DNA of 55,777 bases from a virus. Location of the stretch: the IMG/VR virus record IMGVR_UViG_3300025280_000039, positions 1-55,777 of that record; one strand, given 5' to 3'. A program made the translations under genes and the position numbers. Each line of letters begins with the position of its first letter. Within the stretch, counting starts at the first letter, position 1. The notes beneath the pieces were generated by a model. That model saw only the letters and a list, made by a program, of their open reading frames with translations. It was not told where the DNA came from and ran no database searches. Positions 38,922-47,582 of the stretch are shown piece after piece.

Positions 38922-39470
38922 TTATGCAACCTGCACATACTCAATGACGAACGTAAAAGAGCCTGCCGTAGTGGCATCCACTGTGTTGGTGATATTGCAA
39001 TAAATAGTTCGTTCAGCAGAAGCGTATTGCACAGAAGCTGGGGCAGTTGTCGTATTTTGGGTCTGAACAACCAAAGTAGTCGTAGTTACGTTGCCTACCA
39101 CAACGGTAGTTCCACCATCCAGAATCTCATCTGTTATGGCCGCAACAATCTGAGCGCCAGAGCTACTAGTACCTACCTCATATCCAATATCCCCCGTTCC
39201 AATAACCGGAGCAGTGACACAGAAAATCTTGATATCGGTCATGATGGTATTGGCAGGCTGCGTAAACTCGCCGATAGCGGGACTATCGCCAGCAGTCGTA
39301 TTGACCGTTACGCCTGTAGCCAAACCAACATGCTTTATGTATTTGTCAGTTACAATTCCCGTAGAGGCAATGTCAAAAGTATTCGTGACAGCACCCGTTC
39401 CTGACGCAATATTGATTACTTCGAATCCGTTTTCTGAACGAACCGGACCATTAAAAGTTGTATTAGCCAT
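38922..39470 (-). CDS. Virion structural protein (decoration-like)
   Basis: A 182-residue Thr/Val-rich beta protein ('FDIASTGIVTDKYIKHVGLA', 'IMTDIKIFCVTAPVIGTGDI', 'TAGSFTFVIEYVQVA'). It lies next to the capsid gene between two terminators, which suggests high, separately tuned expression. Probably a head decoration or fibre-like protein. Confidence 0.6.
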   Translation of the reverse strand: MANTTFNGPVRSENGFEVINIASGTGAVTNTFDIASTGIVTDKYIKHVGLATGVTVNTTAGDSPAIGEFTQPANTIMTDIKIFCVTAPVIGTGDIGYEVGTSSSGAQIVAAITDEILDGGTTVVVGNVTTTTLVVQTQNTTTAPASVQYASAERTIYCNITNTVDATTAGSFTFVIEYVQVA

Positions 39471-39559
39471 CTCGGCTAACCTCCTTACAAAGGTTTTGTT
39501 CTAGCGTCTTGTAAGCGTCTGCTGGGGCAGTCTCTAGAACTTATAGTTCCCAGTTAAAT

Positions 39560-39584
39560 GAAGGGGGCGAAGAACGCCCCCTTC
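39560..39584 (-). terminator. Terminator-like hairpin after capsid gene
   Basis: Perfect 10-bp stem GAAGGGGGCG / CGCCCCCTTC with a 5-base loop, just downstream (minus strand) of the major capsid gene. The following sequence ATTTAAC is only weakly T-rich, so it may attenuate or stabilise the capsid mRNA rather than stop all transcription. Confidence 0.65.
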
Positions 39585-39597
39585 GATACATCACAAA

Positions 39598-40506
39598 TCA
39601 CGCACCAGGCGAACCGTAGACACAACGTGGATCTGAGTACCCGAAGCTATAACGCTCTCGAGCCTTAAATCGTACGTTACCAGTATCAAAGTCACCTTCC
39701 ATCTTGGTGGACATGGACATCCGCTCAAAATGGATAAACCCACGAGGTGCATCAGTTTTGATGAACCAAGCATCGGTATCAGTGAGATAGTGGTTAATGA
39801 CATAACCCTGCGGCAACATTCCCATGTTGCGAACAGCGTTGATGTCATTGTCTGCCGTACCCGGACGAAGAGTGGACTCAAGCAGTCGATCCGCTATGAA
39901 CTGTCCTGCCGGCGGAACAACCAGTTTCATTCCACGAACACTTACCTTCAAACCACGCTCATCAACATATGCAGCAATGTCGATCAGGCCGTTCTCGAGG
40001 CTAGTCTCGTTCAGGTCAGCGGCGGTGCTAGGCTCATTCCGAAGAGTGTTACCACTCACCAGAGGATGGTCCGTCGCACACAGCTCTTTGGCATCGCCGC
40101 CTGGGAAACTGCTATCAAAAGCATTGTTCAGCGTAGCTGCACCCTTCACCTGTTTGGTGTTGGCCATGCTACGAGCCAAAGCTTTCGTGTAACGTGAAGC
40201 AAGACGGTCATACAGATTATCTTCAATTGCTTCCTCAGTAATTGAGAATGCAAGAGCGATAGTCTCATGCGTATATCTTGCCGTGTAGGCTTCCTGCGCA
40301 TCATCAAAAGAGATCGCCGTCCCTTCCGACTTCACAGGAGCCGCCCCAAAGCCAGAGAGCATCACTTCTTCTTCGAAAGCACGTTCCGAAGATTCAGTGT
40401 CATAAATCTCTTTAGCTTCATTGTCATACCTGGCGTACTCCAAACCAAACAGAGCATTAAGGCCAGGCTCTAGCTCTTTAGCTAGTTGAGCTCTACTAAT
40501 AGCCAT
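39598..40506 (-). CDS. Major capsid protein (Mu gpT-like)
   Basis: A 302-residue protein: 'LAKELEPGLNALFGLEYARY', 'ERAFEEEVMLSGFGAAPVKS', 'FSITEEAIEDNLYDRLASRY' and 'CATDHPLVSG'. These match the Mu gpT/HK97-fold capsid family, including the conserved Phe-Glu-Glu opening and the DHPL segment before the A-domain. Length is usual for the family. It lies 12 bp after the next structural gene, near scaffold, GroES and portal, and is followed by a strong hairpin. Confidence 0.85.
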   Translation of the reverse strand: MAISRAQLAKELEPGLNALFGLEYARYDNEAKEIYDTESSERAFEEEVMLSGFGAAPVKSEGTAISFDDAQEAYTARYTHETIALAFSITEEAIEDNLYDRLASRYTKALARSMANTKQVKGAATLNNAFDSSFPGGDAKELCATDHPLVSGNTLRNEPSTAADLNETSLENGLIDIAAYVDERGLKVSVRGMKLVVPPAGQFIADRLLESTLRPGTADNDINAVRNMGMLPQGYVINHYLTDTDAWFIKTDAPRGFIHFERMSMSTKMEGDFDTGNVRFKARERYSFGYSDPRCVYGSPGA

Positions 40507-40518
40507 TTCTCAATACTC

Positions 40519-41163
40519 CTATATGCCAGTGGTTGAAACAGTACCACCAGCAGCAGCGCCGTTAGGACTGTTGAAGTGGTTGTTCAACCGTACGATGGCA
40601 CCAATGCCGGCTGCGCCAAAATCTGCGTTCTCTGGATCGTCCACCCACCCCATGATTCTCATATTAAGAGTATTGGTGGTATTGATCGTACTGATAGCCA
40701 ATCGCCCCAGAGAAATGCCAGTTGAATCTGTGCCAGTTATTGCCGTGGAAAAATTAGCATTCGCAAACCTAGCTGCCAATGCTGTGGCCTTACTAGTCCA
40801 CGTAGCGTCCGTTGCAACTACAAACAGTTGCATCGGATCATCAGCAATAAACGCCTTTACGGGATGATTGCTGTCCGCTCCGCTGCCAGGCCAATAATTT
40901 TTCCATACCGTTTTTCCAGTGGTGGAATCTACATACTCACAACCCTGAAAAGCGCCCAACAACCCAACAGTCCCACCAGCAGCCGCCCCGCAAAGATCTA
41001 TGTACCCCGTAGATAGGGGTATGACGGGCATGCCATGATAAAGCTTGTTGGTATTGCCGTTTGCAATTTCATACATTGTGTAGCCAGATACACCAGTGGA
41101 ATTGGCATTCGACCCCAGTTTACTTAGAGGTCTCAGGCCAAAACTACCATTGATGTTAGCCAT
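40519..41163 (-). CDS. Head structural protein
   Basis: A 214-residue protein starting 'MANINGSFGLRPLSKLGSNA' with 'GAFQGCEYVDSTTGKTVWKN', 'VKAFIADDPMQLFVVATDAT' and 'MRIMGWVDDPENADFGAAGI'. Similar proteins sit beside capsid genes in marine phages, to my knowledge. It is probably a decoration or minor capsid protein. Confidence 0.65.
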   Translation of the reverse strand: MANINGSFGLRPLSKLGSNANSTGVSGYTMYEIANGNTNKLYHGMPVIPLSTGYIDLCGAAAGGTVGLLGAFQGCEYVDSTTGKTVWKNYWPGSGADSNHPVKAFIADDPMQLFVVATDATWTSKATALAARFANANFSTAITGTDSTGISLGRLAISTINTTNTLNMRIMGWVDDPENADFGAAGIGAIVRLNNHFNSPNGAAAGGTVSTTGI

Positions 41164-41176
41164 TTAAATTAACTCC

Positions 41177-41668
41177 CTAGTCCTCTTCTTTACGAGGACC
41201 GCCTAAAGTCACACTTGAACGCCGCTCAGGTTGACTGATCGGCATCGCCGGATGCTGCTCACGAGCAAGGTCGTTATCGACAGCAGTCATTTGATCGCGG
41301 GTCATACCCTGAAAATAACTTTTGCGTTCTTCAACGATTTCGAGAGGAACCCTGGCTAGAAGCAATCCTCCTACTCCAATCACACCGGCATGTTTCCCAT
41401 CTTCGATGGTCGGCGCTTCGAAGTCCGGATATTCATCACCGCGAACAAGCTCATAGCCTTCACGAATACGAGCGGCTATGTTCTTGCGGTCATCAAAACC
41501 CATCACTTCGGCTCTCACCCACCTGTGCTTGTAGCCCTCAGGTGGAGGGGGAGCGTCCAATATGGACGGTGGTTTCCAAGGTTCTCTGCGTGCTTGCTTT
41601 GCACGAGTTTGATTTGCGCGTGGCGTCCTAGTGGTTTTCTGGCTAACTGTGTTTTCAATTTCATTCAT
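41177..41668 (-). CDS. Conserved-type head-region protein
   Basis: A 163-residue protein with a basic N-terminal tail ('RTPRANQTRAKQARREPWKP') and a core 'GYKHRWVRAEVMGFDDRKNI', 'EGYELVRGDEYPDFEAPTIE', 'GVIGVGGLLLARVPLEIVEE'. I have no named family. Between scaffold and capsid genes; likely an assembly factor or minor head protein. Confidence 0.6.
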   Translation of the reverse strand: MNEIENTVSQKTTRTPRANQTRAKQARREPWKPPSILDAPPPPEGYKHRWVRAEVMGFDDRKNIAARIREGYELVRGDEYPDFEAPTIEDGKHAGVIGVGGLLLARVPLEIVEERKSYFQGMTRDQMTAVDNDLAREQHPAMPISQPERRSSVTLGGPRKEED

Positions 41669-41670
41669 GG

Positions 41671-42537
41671 CTAATCCCTCACGTATTTTGCATATTCTTC
41701 AAGAGGCACATTCAGCCTCTTGGCAATCGCAACCTGTGAAGGCGATAGCCGCACAGTTTTTCGTCCACTGCTCTTATTGCGGGATGCAGAAGCCTCGGCT
41801 GACGCAACCTTACGGCTTCCCCCGTTTGACCTAGGTTTCTGGTCGAACTTATGTGGGAACTCCGACCTCATCCTACTGTCAAGTTCAGAATAATACTCGT
41901 CAGAGGAGGGATCAAACCCATCATCCTCCACTAACCGTCTATGCACACCAAAAGCGGCATATGTCATAACTTCATCCTGGCCAAACCAGTTATTTTTGGC
42001 AGCCCACGCTTCCGCCTTAGGATCTGGCGGTGCAGGGGTCTGTGGCTGAGATGGAGTCTGTGGCGCAGATTGTGCAGGTTCTTCACGTTGCGCCCTGGCT
42101 AAAGTGCCTTTTTCATAAGTAAGACTGGAAAGGGCCTCTTGAGCCTCTACAAGCTTATCTACATCACCGCTTTCATGCGCTTCTTTTAAAATTCTCTTAG
42201 CCGTGTCCAACTGAGACTCGACACGATCTCCAAACTGCTTTTGATAACCCTTATCTAGGTCATCTATGCGTTTTTTAAGAGAATCGTTTTCTTGCTTGAC
42301 GTTTTCCGCAAACTGAATGGCGCTCTGCTTCTGGCGCTCTTCTTCACGAAAACGTTTGGTGAGTTCGCCTATTCGAGTCTTAACCCCAACACTATATTCC
42401 TCCAACTCTTCATCTTGAGTGGAGACTTCTAGGGCTTCGGTTTTCGGCTCTTCGGCTTCGGTCTCGGGGTTTAAATCAACATTTACTGAGGATTCTTCAG
42501 AATCCCCTACATCAATATCTTTTTCTTCAGGAGGCAT
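41671..42537 (-). CDS. Capsid scaffold protein
   Basis: A 288-residue protein with a very acidic N-terminal 50 residues, a long coiled coil (about 55-140, 'KTRIGELTKRFREEERQKQS', 'NDSLKKRIDDLDKGYQKQFG'), a Pro/Gln linker and a basic C-terminal segment ('SGRKTVRLSPSQVAIAKRLN'). This is the standard layout of phage scaffolds, whose C-terminus grips capsid protein. It lies two genes from the major capsid gene. Confidence 0.75.
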   Translation of the reverse strand: MPPEEKDIDVGDSEESSVNVDLNPETEAEEPKTEALEVSTQDEELEEYSVGVKTRIGELTKRFREEERQKQSAIQFAENVKQENDSLKKRIDDLDKGYQKQFGDRVESQLDTAKRILKEAHESGDVDKLVEAQEALSSLTYEKGTLARAQREEPAQSAPQTPSQPQTPAPPDPKAEAWAAKNNWFGQDEVMTYAAFGVHRRLVEDDGFDPSSDEYYSELDSRMRSEFPHKFDQKPRSNGGSRKVASAEASASRNKSSGRKTVRLSPSQVAIAKRLNVPLEEYAKYVRD

Positions 42538-42567
42538 GTCATTTTTCCCATAGCTCCTTTCTGCTTT

Positions 42568-43029
42568 CTAGACATGTTTAATATCATCAGGATCGATAAT
42601 AGTAGCAATGACCTCATCATCATTGATGATACGCACTTCGCCATCATCTAGCTTAAACCTAGAACCGGCATAACGACCAATGCAAATCCATTGGCCTTCC
42701 TCGCACCACGAACCCATATCCCCAAATTTTGCGGAATCTTTATAGGCCAATGGACCAATTTTAAGAACATAGGCAACAACGGTACCTAAAGCTTCCCTTT
42801 CTCGTACAACATCTGGAATGTGGATGCCACCGTCTGAGGTGGCTCTGCCCATATAGGGCATTACCAAAACCCTCCAGCCCGTAGGCTGCGGCAGACGTTC
42901 CTTGAGGTTTTTCGATAATCTGGAAGGGTCTAGATACCTATCTTTCTCTTCAACATAGGCATTTGCTATCGAATGTTCGGCTTTCTCACTTTCTGCGATG
43001 TGCTCAGGTACTAATAAGGGACTACTCAC
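42568..43029 (-). CDS. GroES-like co-chaperonin
   Basis: A 153-residue protein starting at GTG 43029, which overlaps the previous stop (GTGA). Residues about 47-150 follow the GroES fold: 'PQPTGWRVLVMPYMGRATSD' (first strands), 'GGIHIPDVVREREALGTVVA' (mobile-loop region), 'VLKIGPLAYKD', 'CEEGQWICIGRYAGSRFKLD' and 'VRIINDDEVIATIIDP'. It should cap host GroEL to fold the capsid protein, like gp31 of T4. A 45-residue N-terminal extension is atypical. Confidence 0.8.
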   Translation of the reverse strand: MSSPLLVPEHIAESEKAEHSIANAYVEEKDRYLDPSRLSKNLKERLPQPTGWRVLVMPYMGRATSDGGIHIPDVVREREALGTVVAYVLKIGPLAYKDSAKFGDMGSWCEEGQWICIGRYAGSRFKLDDGEVRIINDDEVIATIIDPDDIKHV

Positions 43030-43220
43030 TCGTCATCCTCCGATCTCAGGGTGTCCTTGACCTCTTGCTCGGCAAACTCGAGCCCTGACAGCTCGCCGAC
43101 CAATTGGCGGTAACTCTCCATGTCCTTGGGAGTACCGTGTAAAATCGCATCTTCAGTCAACTTTATCCTGCCCTGGATGGCCCTGAGGACAGAATATGCA
43201 AACGTTACGGGGTCAGCCAT
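43026..43220 (-). CDS. Small helical phage protein
   Basis: A 64-residue protein starting at ATG 43220, overlapping the previous stop (TGATG). The sequence 'MADPVTFAYSVLRAIQGRIK' then 'DMESYRQLVGELSGLEFAEQ' is a two-helix coiled unit. Similar short proteins occur next to portal-region genes in many phages. Function unknown. Confidence 0.65.
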   Translation of the reverse strand: MADPVTFAYSVLRAIQGRIKLTEDAILHGTPKDMESYRQLVGELSGLEFAEQEVKDTLRSEDDE

Positions 43221-44191
43221 CAAAAATTCCTTTCATACAAAGGCTTGTCTACAAAACCGCCGTGGGCTTTAGTTATATCCAGACTTTCTGATTGTTCCGG
43301 GTCATATTCTGCCGAAATACTAGAACGGATATTTTTGGGGTTTAAAATGCCTATGGTTTTCTGGCCCTGCTCTGTCATTTTAATCGAATCAAACCCAGCC
43401 AGTCTCATTAGGTCACGAATTGCCTGCGCCCCGCCTTCGCCAAATATCTCTTCTGGTTCAAACCAAAAGTTATGTCTGTCAAATTTCTGGTTAACTCTCG
43501 CCGCCCGCCTTTGGGGGCTAAACGACTCAACCCAATCGTCACCGTACTTCTCTCGGTTTTCCTCATCATTGACGATCCGCATTATCGCTTCGTCGTCTTC
43601 TCGCATAAATGCGGCGCGTATCTTCGCCAATTGTTCCTTTGCTTTTGGCATGTCCACCTTGTGTCCCGCATTTAGCGCCTGCGTTATCAATTCGTTAGCA
43701 AACAAGTTTAGGGTCAGATATTTGGGCAGCGTGTCGGCATCAAACGATTTGCCCGGCTTTATCCTGATTGGATACACAACGTCATCGCCGCCCATGCTGC
43801 CTCGCGTCGCTGCGTATTTATTAGCTAAAAGCGGCTCTTCGCTACTCCACGTTATCCCCTTAAACTTATCAATATCCGCCCCCGTTCCATGATACAAAAC
43901 CTCTTCGCCAAACCCCATGCGCCGCGCCCGTTCCATCCGGCTTGCTTTGTCCATTGGCAGAGAAGTTATGCCGGTCTCTGCCGCCTGTGCTAAGTCCGCG
44001 ATACCTCCGGCGGCATCTTGCGCTGCTTTCAACCGCAGTTCCGCGGCTTTCTCCCGTGATTTGTCCCATATGGATTGGCCCCTCTGACCGCCCCGGCCCG
44101 GGGGATTGGACCCCCCACCGATAGTGGGAGTATGTGGGTGCGCTCCGGGGGGGAGTTTCACTCCACCTGGGGGTATCCATCCTCTAGCCAT
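43220..44191 (-). CDS. ADP-ribosyltransferase-like domain protein
   Basis: A 323-residue protein. ATG 44191 is preceded by AAGGAA and overlaps the small upstream gene's stop (TGATG). The N-terminus is Gly/Pro-rich. The core has 'RARRMGFGEEVLYHGTGADI' with the ART-type Tyr-His-Gly, 'DVVYPIRIKPGKSFDADTLP', and 'DLMRLAGFDSIKMTEQGQKT' with 'IGILNPKNIRSSISAEYDPE'. Such ART domains occur in phage MuF or structural polyproteins and are often injected or act on host proteins. Catalytic Glu cannot be fixed without an alignment. It sits between capsid and portal genes. Confidence 0.65.
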   Translation of the reverse strand: MARGWIPPGGVKLPPGAHPHTPTIGGGSNPPGRGGQRGQSIWDKSREKAAELRLKAAQDAAGGIADLAQAAETGITSLPMDKASRMERARRMGFGEEVLYHGTGADIDKFKGITWSSEEPLLANKYAATRGSMGGDDVVYPIRIKPGKSFDADTLPKYLTLNLFANELITQALNAGHKVDMPKAKEQLAKIRAAFMREDDEAIMRIVNDEENREKYGDDWVESFSPQRRAARVNQKFDRHNFWFEPEEIFGEGGAQAIRDLMRLAGFDSIKMTEQGQKTIGILNPKNIRSSISAEYDPEQSESLDITKAHGGFVDKPLYERNF

Positions 44192-44316
44192 CAAAAATTC
44201 CTTAGATAGGTAGACGGCTCCGTGTCTACCCAATCGTCACTAGGAAGCTGTACAAAATTTCCTTGCCTATACCGCATCAGAGGCGTTGATACTGGTGGAG
44301 CGCCACGTCCTGGCAT
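44191..44316 (-). CDS. 41-residue small protein MPGRGAPP
   Basis: A short gene with GAGGA 7 bases before the ATG and a stop overlapping the next ATG (TGATG). It encodes 'MPGRGAPPVSTPLMRYRQGN' and ends 'DDWVDTEPSTYLRNF'. The good ribosome site and the overlap support it. Similar short proteins occur between portal and capsid genes in marine phages as far as I recall. Role unknown. Confidence 0.65.
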   Translation of the reverse strand: MPGRGAPPVSTPLMRYRQGNFVQLPSDDWVDTEPSTYLRNF

Positions 44317-44328
44317 CAGCTTGTCCTC

Positions 44329-44553
44329 TTAGTAGGAACCTGAAAAGCTCTTACCTTTGACCGCCCCACCTTTGGAGTATTTGATAGGGCCACGCTTTTC
44401 ATGCACCATTCCACCGCCCATGTAACCTAGTTCGTCTACTTCATCTACTTCGACAGTAAAGCCATCGGGGGAACTTTCTACTCTTCCACCTGGAACTGTG
44501 GCTGCATATTCTTGCGCGGAAATCTCGTCATCGTAAATAACACCTTTTGGCAT
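44329..44553 (-). CDS. Small acidic virion-region protein
   Basis: A 74-residue protein, acidic at the start ('MPKGVIYDDEISAQEYAATV') with a Gly-rich, basic C-terminus ('KYSKGGAVKGKSFSGSY'). The tail resembles that of the 44708-45142 protein ('HGGMAYDV', 'KGTF'). No family named. The ATG overlaps the upstream stop (TGATG). Confidence 0.55.
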   Translation of the reverse strand: MPKGVIYDDEISAQEYAATVPGGRVESSPDGFTVEVDEVDELGYMGGGMVHEKRGPIKYSKGGAVKGKSFSGSY

Positions 44554-44708
44554 CAGAATGTCCTCGTAGGCTTTTTAGCCCTCTTACGGTCCTGATCAGA
44601 TATGGTTCTACCGCTTTCGTTAAGCTTCTTCTTAGCCAAGGCTTTAGCCCTCTTACGGTCCTGATCAGATATGGTTCTACCGCTTTCGTTAAGCTTCTTC
44701 TTAGCCAT
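44553..44708 (-). CDS. 51-residue basic protein built from a perfect tandem repeat
   Basis: A basic protein of two identical 21-residue blocks containing 'AKKKLNESGRTISDQDRKRA'. The DNA copies 44574-44638 and 44643-44707 are identical over 65 bp, with 4 bp between, so the duplication is recent. ATG 44708 and TGA overlap both neighbours. It may be a DNA- or scaffold-binding peptide; function unknown. Confidence 0.65.
   Translation of the reverse strand: MAKKKLNESGRTISDQDRKRAKALAKKKLNESGRTISDQDRKRAKKPTRTF
44574..44707. repeat. Perfect 65-bp tandem duplication (69-bp period)
   Basis: Two identical 65-bp copies at 44574-44638 and 44643-44707 inside the small gene 44553-44708. Identity at silent positions shows very recent duplication; the reading frame is kept. 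Confidence 0.9.
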
Positions 44709-45142
44709 CAGAATGTCCCCTTACCGTCATTGTTGTTGAAATAACGACCACGAACCTGAAATTCAGTACTTTGGATAAGCTGCTCAGTACCGCTATCTAG
44801 CTTCTTACGACCCCACTCCATGGGAACGTCCTCGGACCCATGCGTGACGTCATAAGCCATTCCACCATGCTCCATTTCCTTTGGCTTTTTCACAAGACCA
44901 CCTCTGTTCAGTTGTGTTCCACGTGGAACATCCACCGTTCCACCTTCAGCAAAGCCACTCACATTCTTGGCGAACTGCGCCCTTTTACGAGTAGTCGGCG
45001 AAAAATCATCAGGGTTTGCCAATACCTCGTTAGCATACCCCGCGGTGGACTTATCTGCGCGTTTTGCTGCCGCACTAAAGGAGCCAGTAGTCCCCTTCCG
45101 CTTCATTTCCCTCGTAGCTTTCTGAATCCACTTCTTAGCCAT
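44708..45142 (-). CDS. Conserved-type basic phage protein
   Basis: A 144-residue protein starting 'MAKKWIQKATREMKRKGTTG' with 'FSAAAKRADKSTAGYANEVL' and 'FAEGGTVDVPRGTQLNRGGL'. The N-terminus is very basic and the centre Gly-rich. Similar proteins are found beside portals in marine podovirus-like genomes, to my knowledge. Probably a minor head protein. Confidence 0.6.
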   Translation of the reverse strand: MAKKWIQKATREMKRKGTTGSFSAAAKRADKSTAGYANEVLANPDDFSPTTRKRAQFAKNVSGFAEGGTVDVPRGTQLNRGGLVKKPKEMEHGGMAYDVTHGSEDVPMEWGRKKLDSGTEQLIQSTEFQVRGRYFNNNDGKGTF

Positions 45143-45144
45143 GT

Positions 45145-47571
45145 CTATTCTCCTCGACCAGCGCTTCCCATCTCGCCAATCCTTTCCAAGTTAACATCGG
45201 CCCTGAGCAGGGCAATATCCTCCTGCGAATCCATCTTCTCGCGGGTCAAGTCCTGACGTTCTGCCTCGCGTTGTTCCTCAAACGCTTGCTTAGAAGAAAA
45301 CTCATCGGCTTTACGCTGCATGTCCAAAGCCTTAATGTCGAGCTCCTTATCACGTAACTGCACAAGCGGGTCAATCTCGCCGGCAGGCGGCGGCAGCAAT
45401 ACGGCCATAACCTCTTCGGTGTATTGCGCGATGTACTGCGCAACCTTGGCCTCCACGTCCACCTGCATTTGCTGCTGGGCCTCCTGCGGAGAAATCTGCC
45501 CCGTAGCCTGCATCTGTTGCATCTGCTGAGCTTGCTGCATCATCTCGGCTTGCGCAACTCCTCTGGCCTTAAACGCAATATGCTCGCACAAATGCGCCTG
45601 TAGTAACGCAAAAATAGCGGGTGTAGCAGCAGGCGTTGGCGTCTTCATAAACATAAGGTGAGCGGCTATGTGCGCGTCATGATCCTGCGTCGGAAACGCC
45701 TGTAATGTCTCCTGAATGATGGATTTAGCATTCTCTATCGCCGGATCGGTGGGCTGCGGAGGTGTCGGTGTCGGTAAAACACCCTCGATGTTCGGAACGC
45801 CAATGGCTTCATAAATACGCCGGTAAGCCTCATACAAATTGTGCATTTGCGGGTTGGTCTGAGCCAACTGCAACTGCGTCTGCGCAAGTGCCAACCTTTG
45901 CGACATCGAGAAGATGTTGGGGTCGCTGACAGGCATGATATCGATACGATCGTCAAAATCAGCCTGTTTTATCAGCGTCTCAGCACCCCATACGTTGTAG
46001 GGGTACATGGGCGGCAAAGATTCGGCAAATACTTTGGCCAACATCTGAAATTCAAGCTTTTGAGCGTAATGCAACCGCTTATGGACCGCCGACATCACCT
46101 TAGAACCGCGCTCGAGGAGTGCCACCGTGGTCCCAACCGCCGCCTGCTGGTTGCCATCGCCTACCTGCAAGTCCGCAATGGCCGCAAACCGCTGGCCAGC
46201 AGCAACTACAAAGCCCAAAAGCTGCATTAAGGTCTGAGACGGCTCCTTATACGGCAACGGGAGGATACTTTGACTGAGAACTCCACCAGGAACGTCAATA
46301 TCACGAAATTCACCAGGAGAAAGAGGTACATCAGCATCACGAATGCGGATGCCGCGAGCTTTGAAGCCAGCAGGAAGATTTGCCAAGGTGCCTGCATCAA
46401 TAAGTTGCCTCAAAATGGAGGTTGCGGAACGCCCCAACCCCCCAATCATGTGCAAAAGGCCAAAACCGTAAAATCCAAGCCCCGGGAGGAACTTGTAATG
46501 AGTGAAATAAGGGATTTTGCGGAAAAGATCGTCACCTTCACGCCAATTTCGCCGGATAGAGAGGATTTTCGAGCTTCCTTCGTCCATTGTGACGATATAT
46601 GGCAGCTTTATGCCCGTCGGCTCGCCATCGATAGGGTGCATATGCTCAAAACCAGGTAGATCCAGGTCCGTATGCACCTCTAAAAGCGTACAATCCTTGT
46701 CATCTGTGGTTTTTTGAATACCGGACAGCTCTCTTTCCTTGTCCCTGACCTCATCGTCCTCGTCATACGGCACCAATTCCACTTCCCGGTAGAACATACC
46801 GGCCTGAAACTTACGAACATCGTTCTCCGACATGCGAATTACATGCGTAATCCGGGCCGCGGAGTTCAAATCGGTCGCGTTATAAGGAACCACCAGGTCG
46901 TCCGCCGGCACAAACCGTGCCACCGCCCGGTCCAAAAGGTCATCGAAGTAGATTTTCTTGAAAGCACTCCCGGCTAACGGCAAATAAAACAACAACCGAT
47001 CAGTCTCAGGGTCGAATTCATCCATCACATGGATGATCTGGTAGTTCATGAACTCCTTGACGCGCTCGGACTGAGCCTCAGTCTCAGGAGTGGAAACCCC
47101 TATAATCTGTGTGCGCACCGGCCCTGAACTGGGCAAAAGCTCCTTGTAGGCTTGTGCCTGGAACTGGGTGACCGCCTCAGCAATCAACGGGTGGGTAACA
47201 CCGCTCGAACCCCTGAACGGCTCTTCACGCTCCTCATACTTAATGCCTAGCAACCCTAGACCATTTACATAGGCGTCTTCCCAGTCATCACGACTGGCAC
47301 GATCGTCCTTATACAAACCAAGCAGATCGTTGGCAATCCTCATGAGCTCCCGCTCATCGAGAACCTCCGCCAGATTGGCGTCAGGCTCAGCCTGGAGCTG
47401 CTCCTGCATCTGCTTTTCAAAATTCAAAACAACAGAGCCGTCTTCCTCCTCAATCATCCCGGTCGGCTCTTCTATCTGCTCAACCTCGATGTCCTCCTCC
47501 GTCATGCCACCAAGAGGCATTCCCTGAGCAGGCATGATTTCGTCTACAAGAGAGGGTCTTCCATTAGCCAT
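45145..47571 (-). CDS. Portal protein (P22-like)
   Basis: An 808-residue protein; ATG 47571 is preferred over an upstream in-frame TTG. The core shows the large podovirus portal pattern: 'YVNGLGLLGIKYEEREEPFR', 'GVTHPLIAEAVTQFQAQAYK', 'FDPETDRLLFYLPLAGSAFK', 'VPADDLVVPYNATDLNSAAR', 'TVALLERGSKVMSAVHKRLH' and 'IMPVSDPNIFSMSQRLALAQ'. The C-terminal 150 residues are Gln-rich and helical ('EMMQQAQQMQQMQATGQISP'), like the barrel of P22 gp1. It should form the dodecameric DNA channel. It lies close to terL, separated by holin genes. Confidence 0.85.
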   Translation of the reverse strand: MANGRPSLVDEIMPAQGMPLGGMTEEDIEVEQIEEPTGMIEEEDGSVVLNFEKQMQEQLQAEPDANLAEVLDERELMRIANDLLGLYKDDRASRDDWEDAYVNGLGLLGIKYEEREEPFRGSSGVTHPLIAEAVTQFQAQAYKELLPSSGPVRTQIIGVSTPETEAQSERVKEFMNYQIIHVMDEFDPETDRLLFYLPLAGSAFKKIYFDDLLDRAVARFVPADDLVVPYNATDLNSAARITHVIRMSENDVRKFQAGMFYREVELVPYDEDDEVRDKERELSGIQKTTDDKDCTLLEVHTDLDLPGFEHMHPIDGEPTGIKLPYIVTMDEGSSKILSIRRNWREGDDLFRKIPYFTHYKFLPGLGFYGFGLLHMIGGLGRSATSILRQLIDAGTLANLPAGFKARGIRIRDADVPLSPGEFRDIDVPGGVLSQSILPLPYKEPSQTLMQLLGFVVAAGQRFAAIADLQVGDGNQQAAVGTTVALLERGSKVMSAVHKRLHYAQKLEFQMLAKVFAESLPPMYPYNVWGAETLIKQADFDDRIDIMPVSDPNIFSMSQRLALAQTQLQLAQTNPQMHNLYEAYRRIYEAIGVPNIEGVLPTPTPPQPTDPAIENAKSIIQETLQAFPTQDHDAHIAAHLMFMKTPTPAATPAIFALLQAHLCEHIAFKARGVAQAEMMQQAQQMQQMQATGQISPQEAQQQMQVDVEAKVAQYIAQYTEEVMAVLLPPPAGEIDPLVQLRDKELDIKALDMQRKADEFSSKQAFEEQREAERQDLTREKMDSQEDIALLRADVNLERIGEMGSAGRGE

Positions 47572-47582
47572 TACATCACCAC

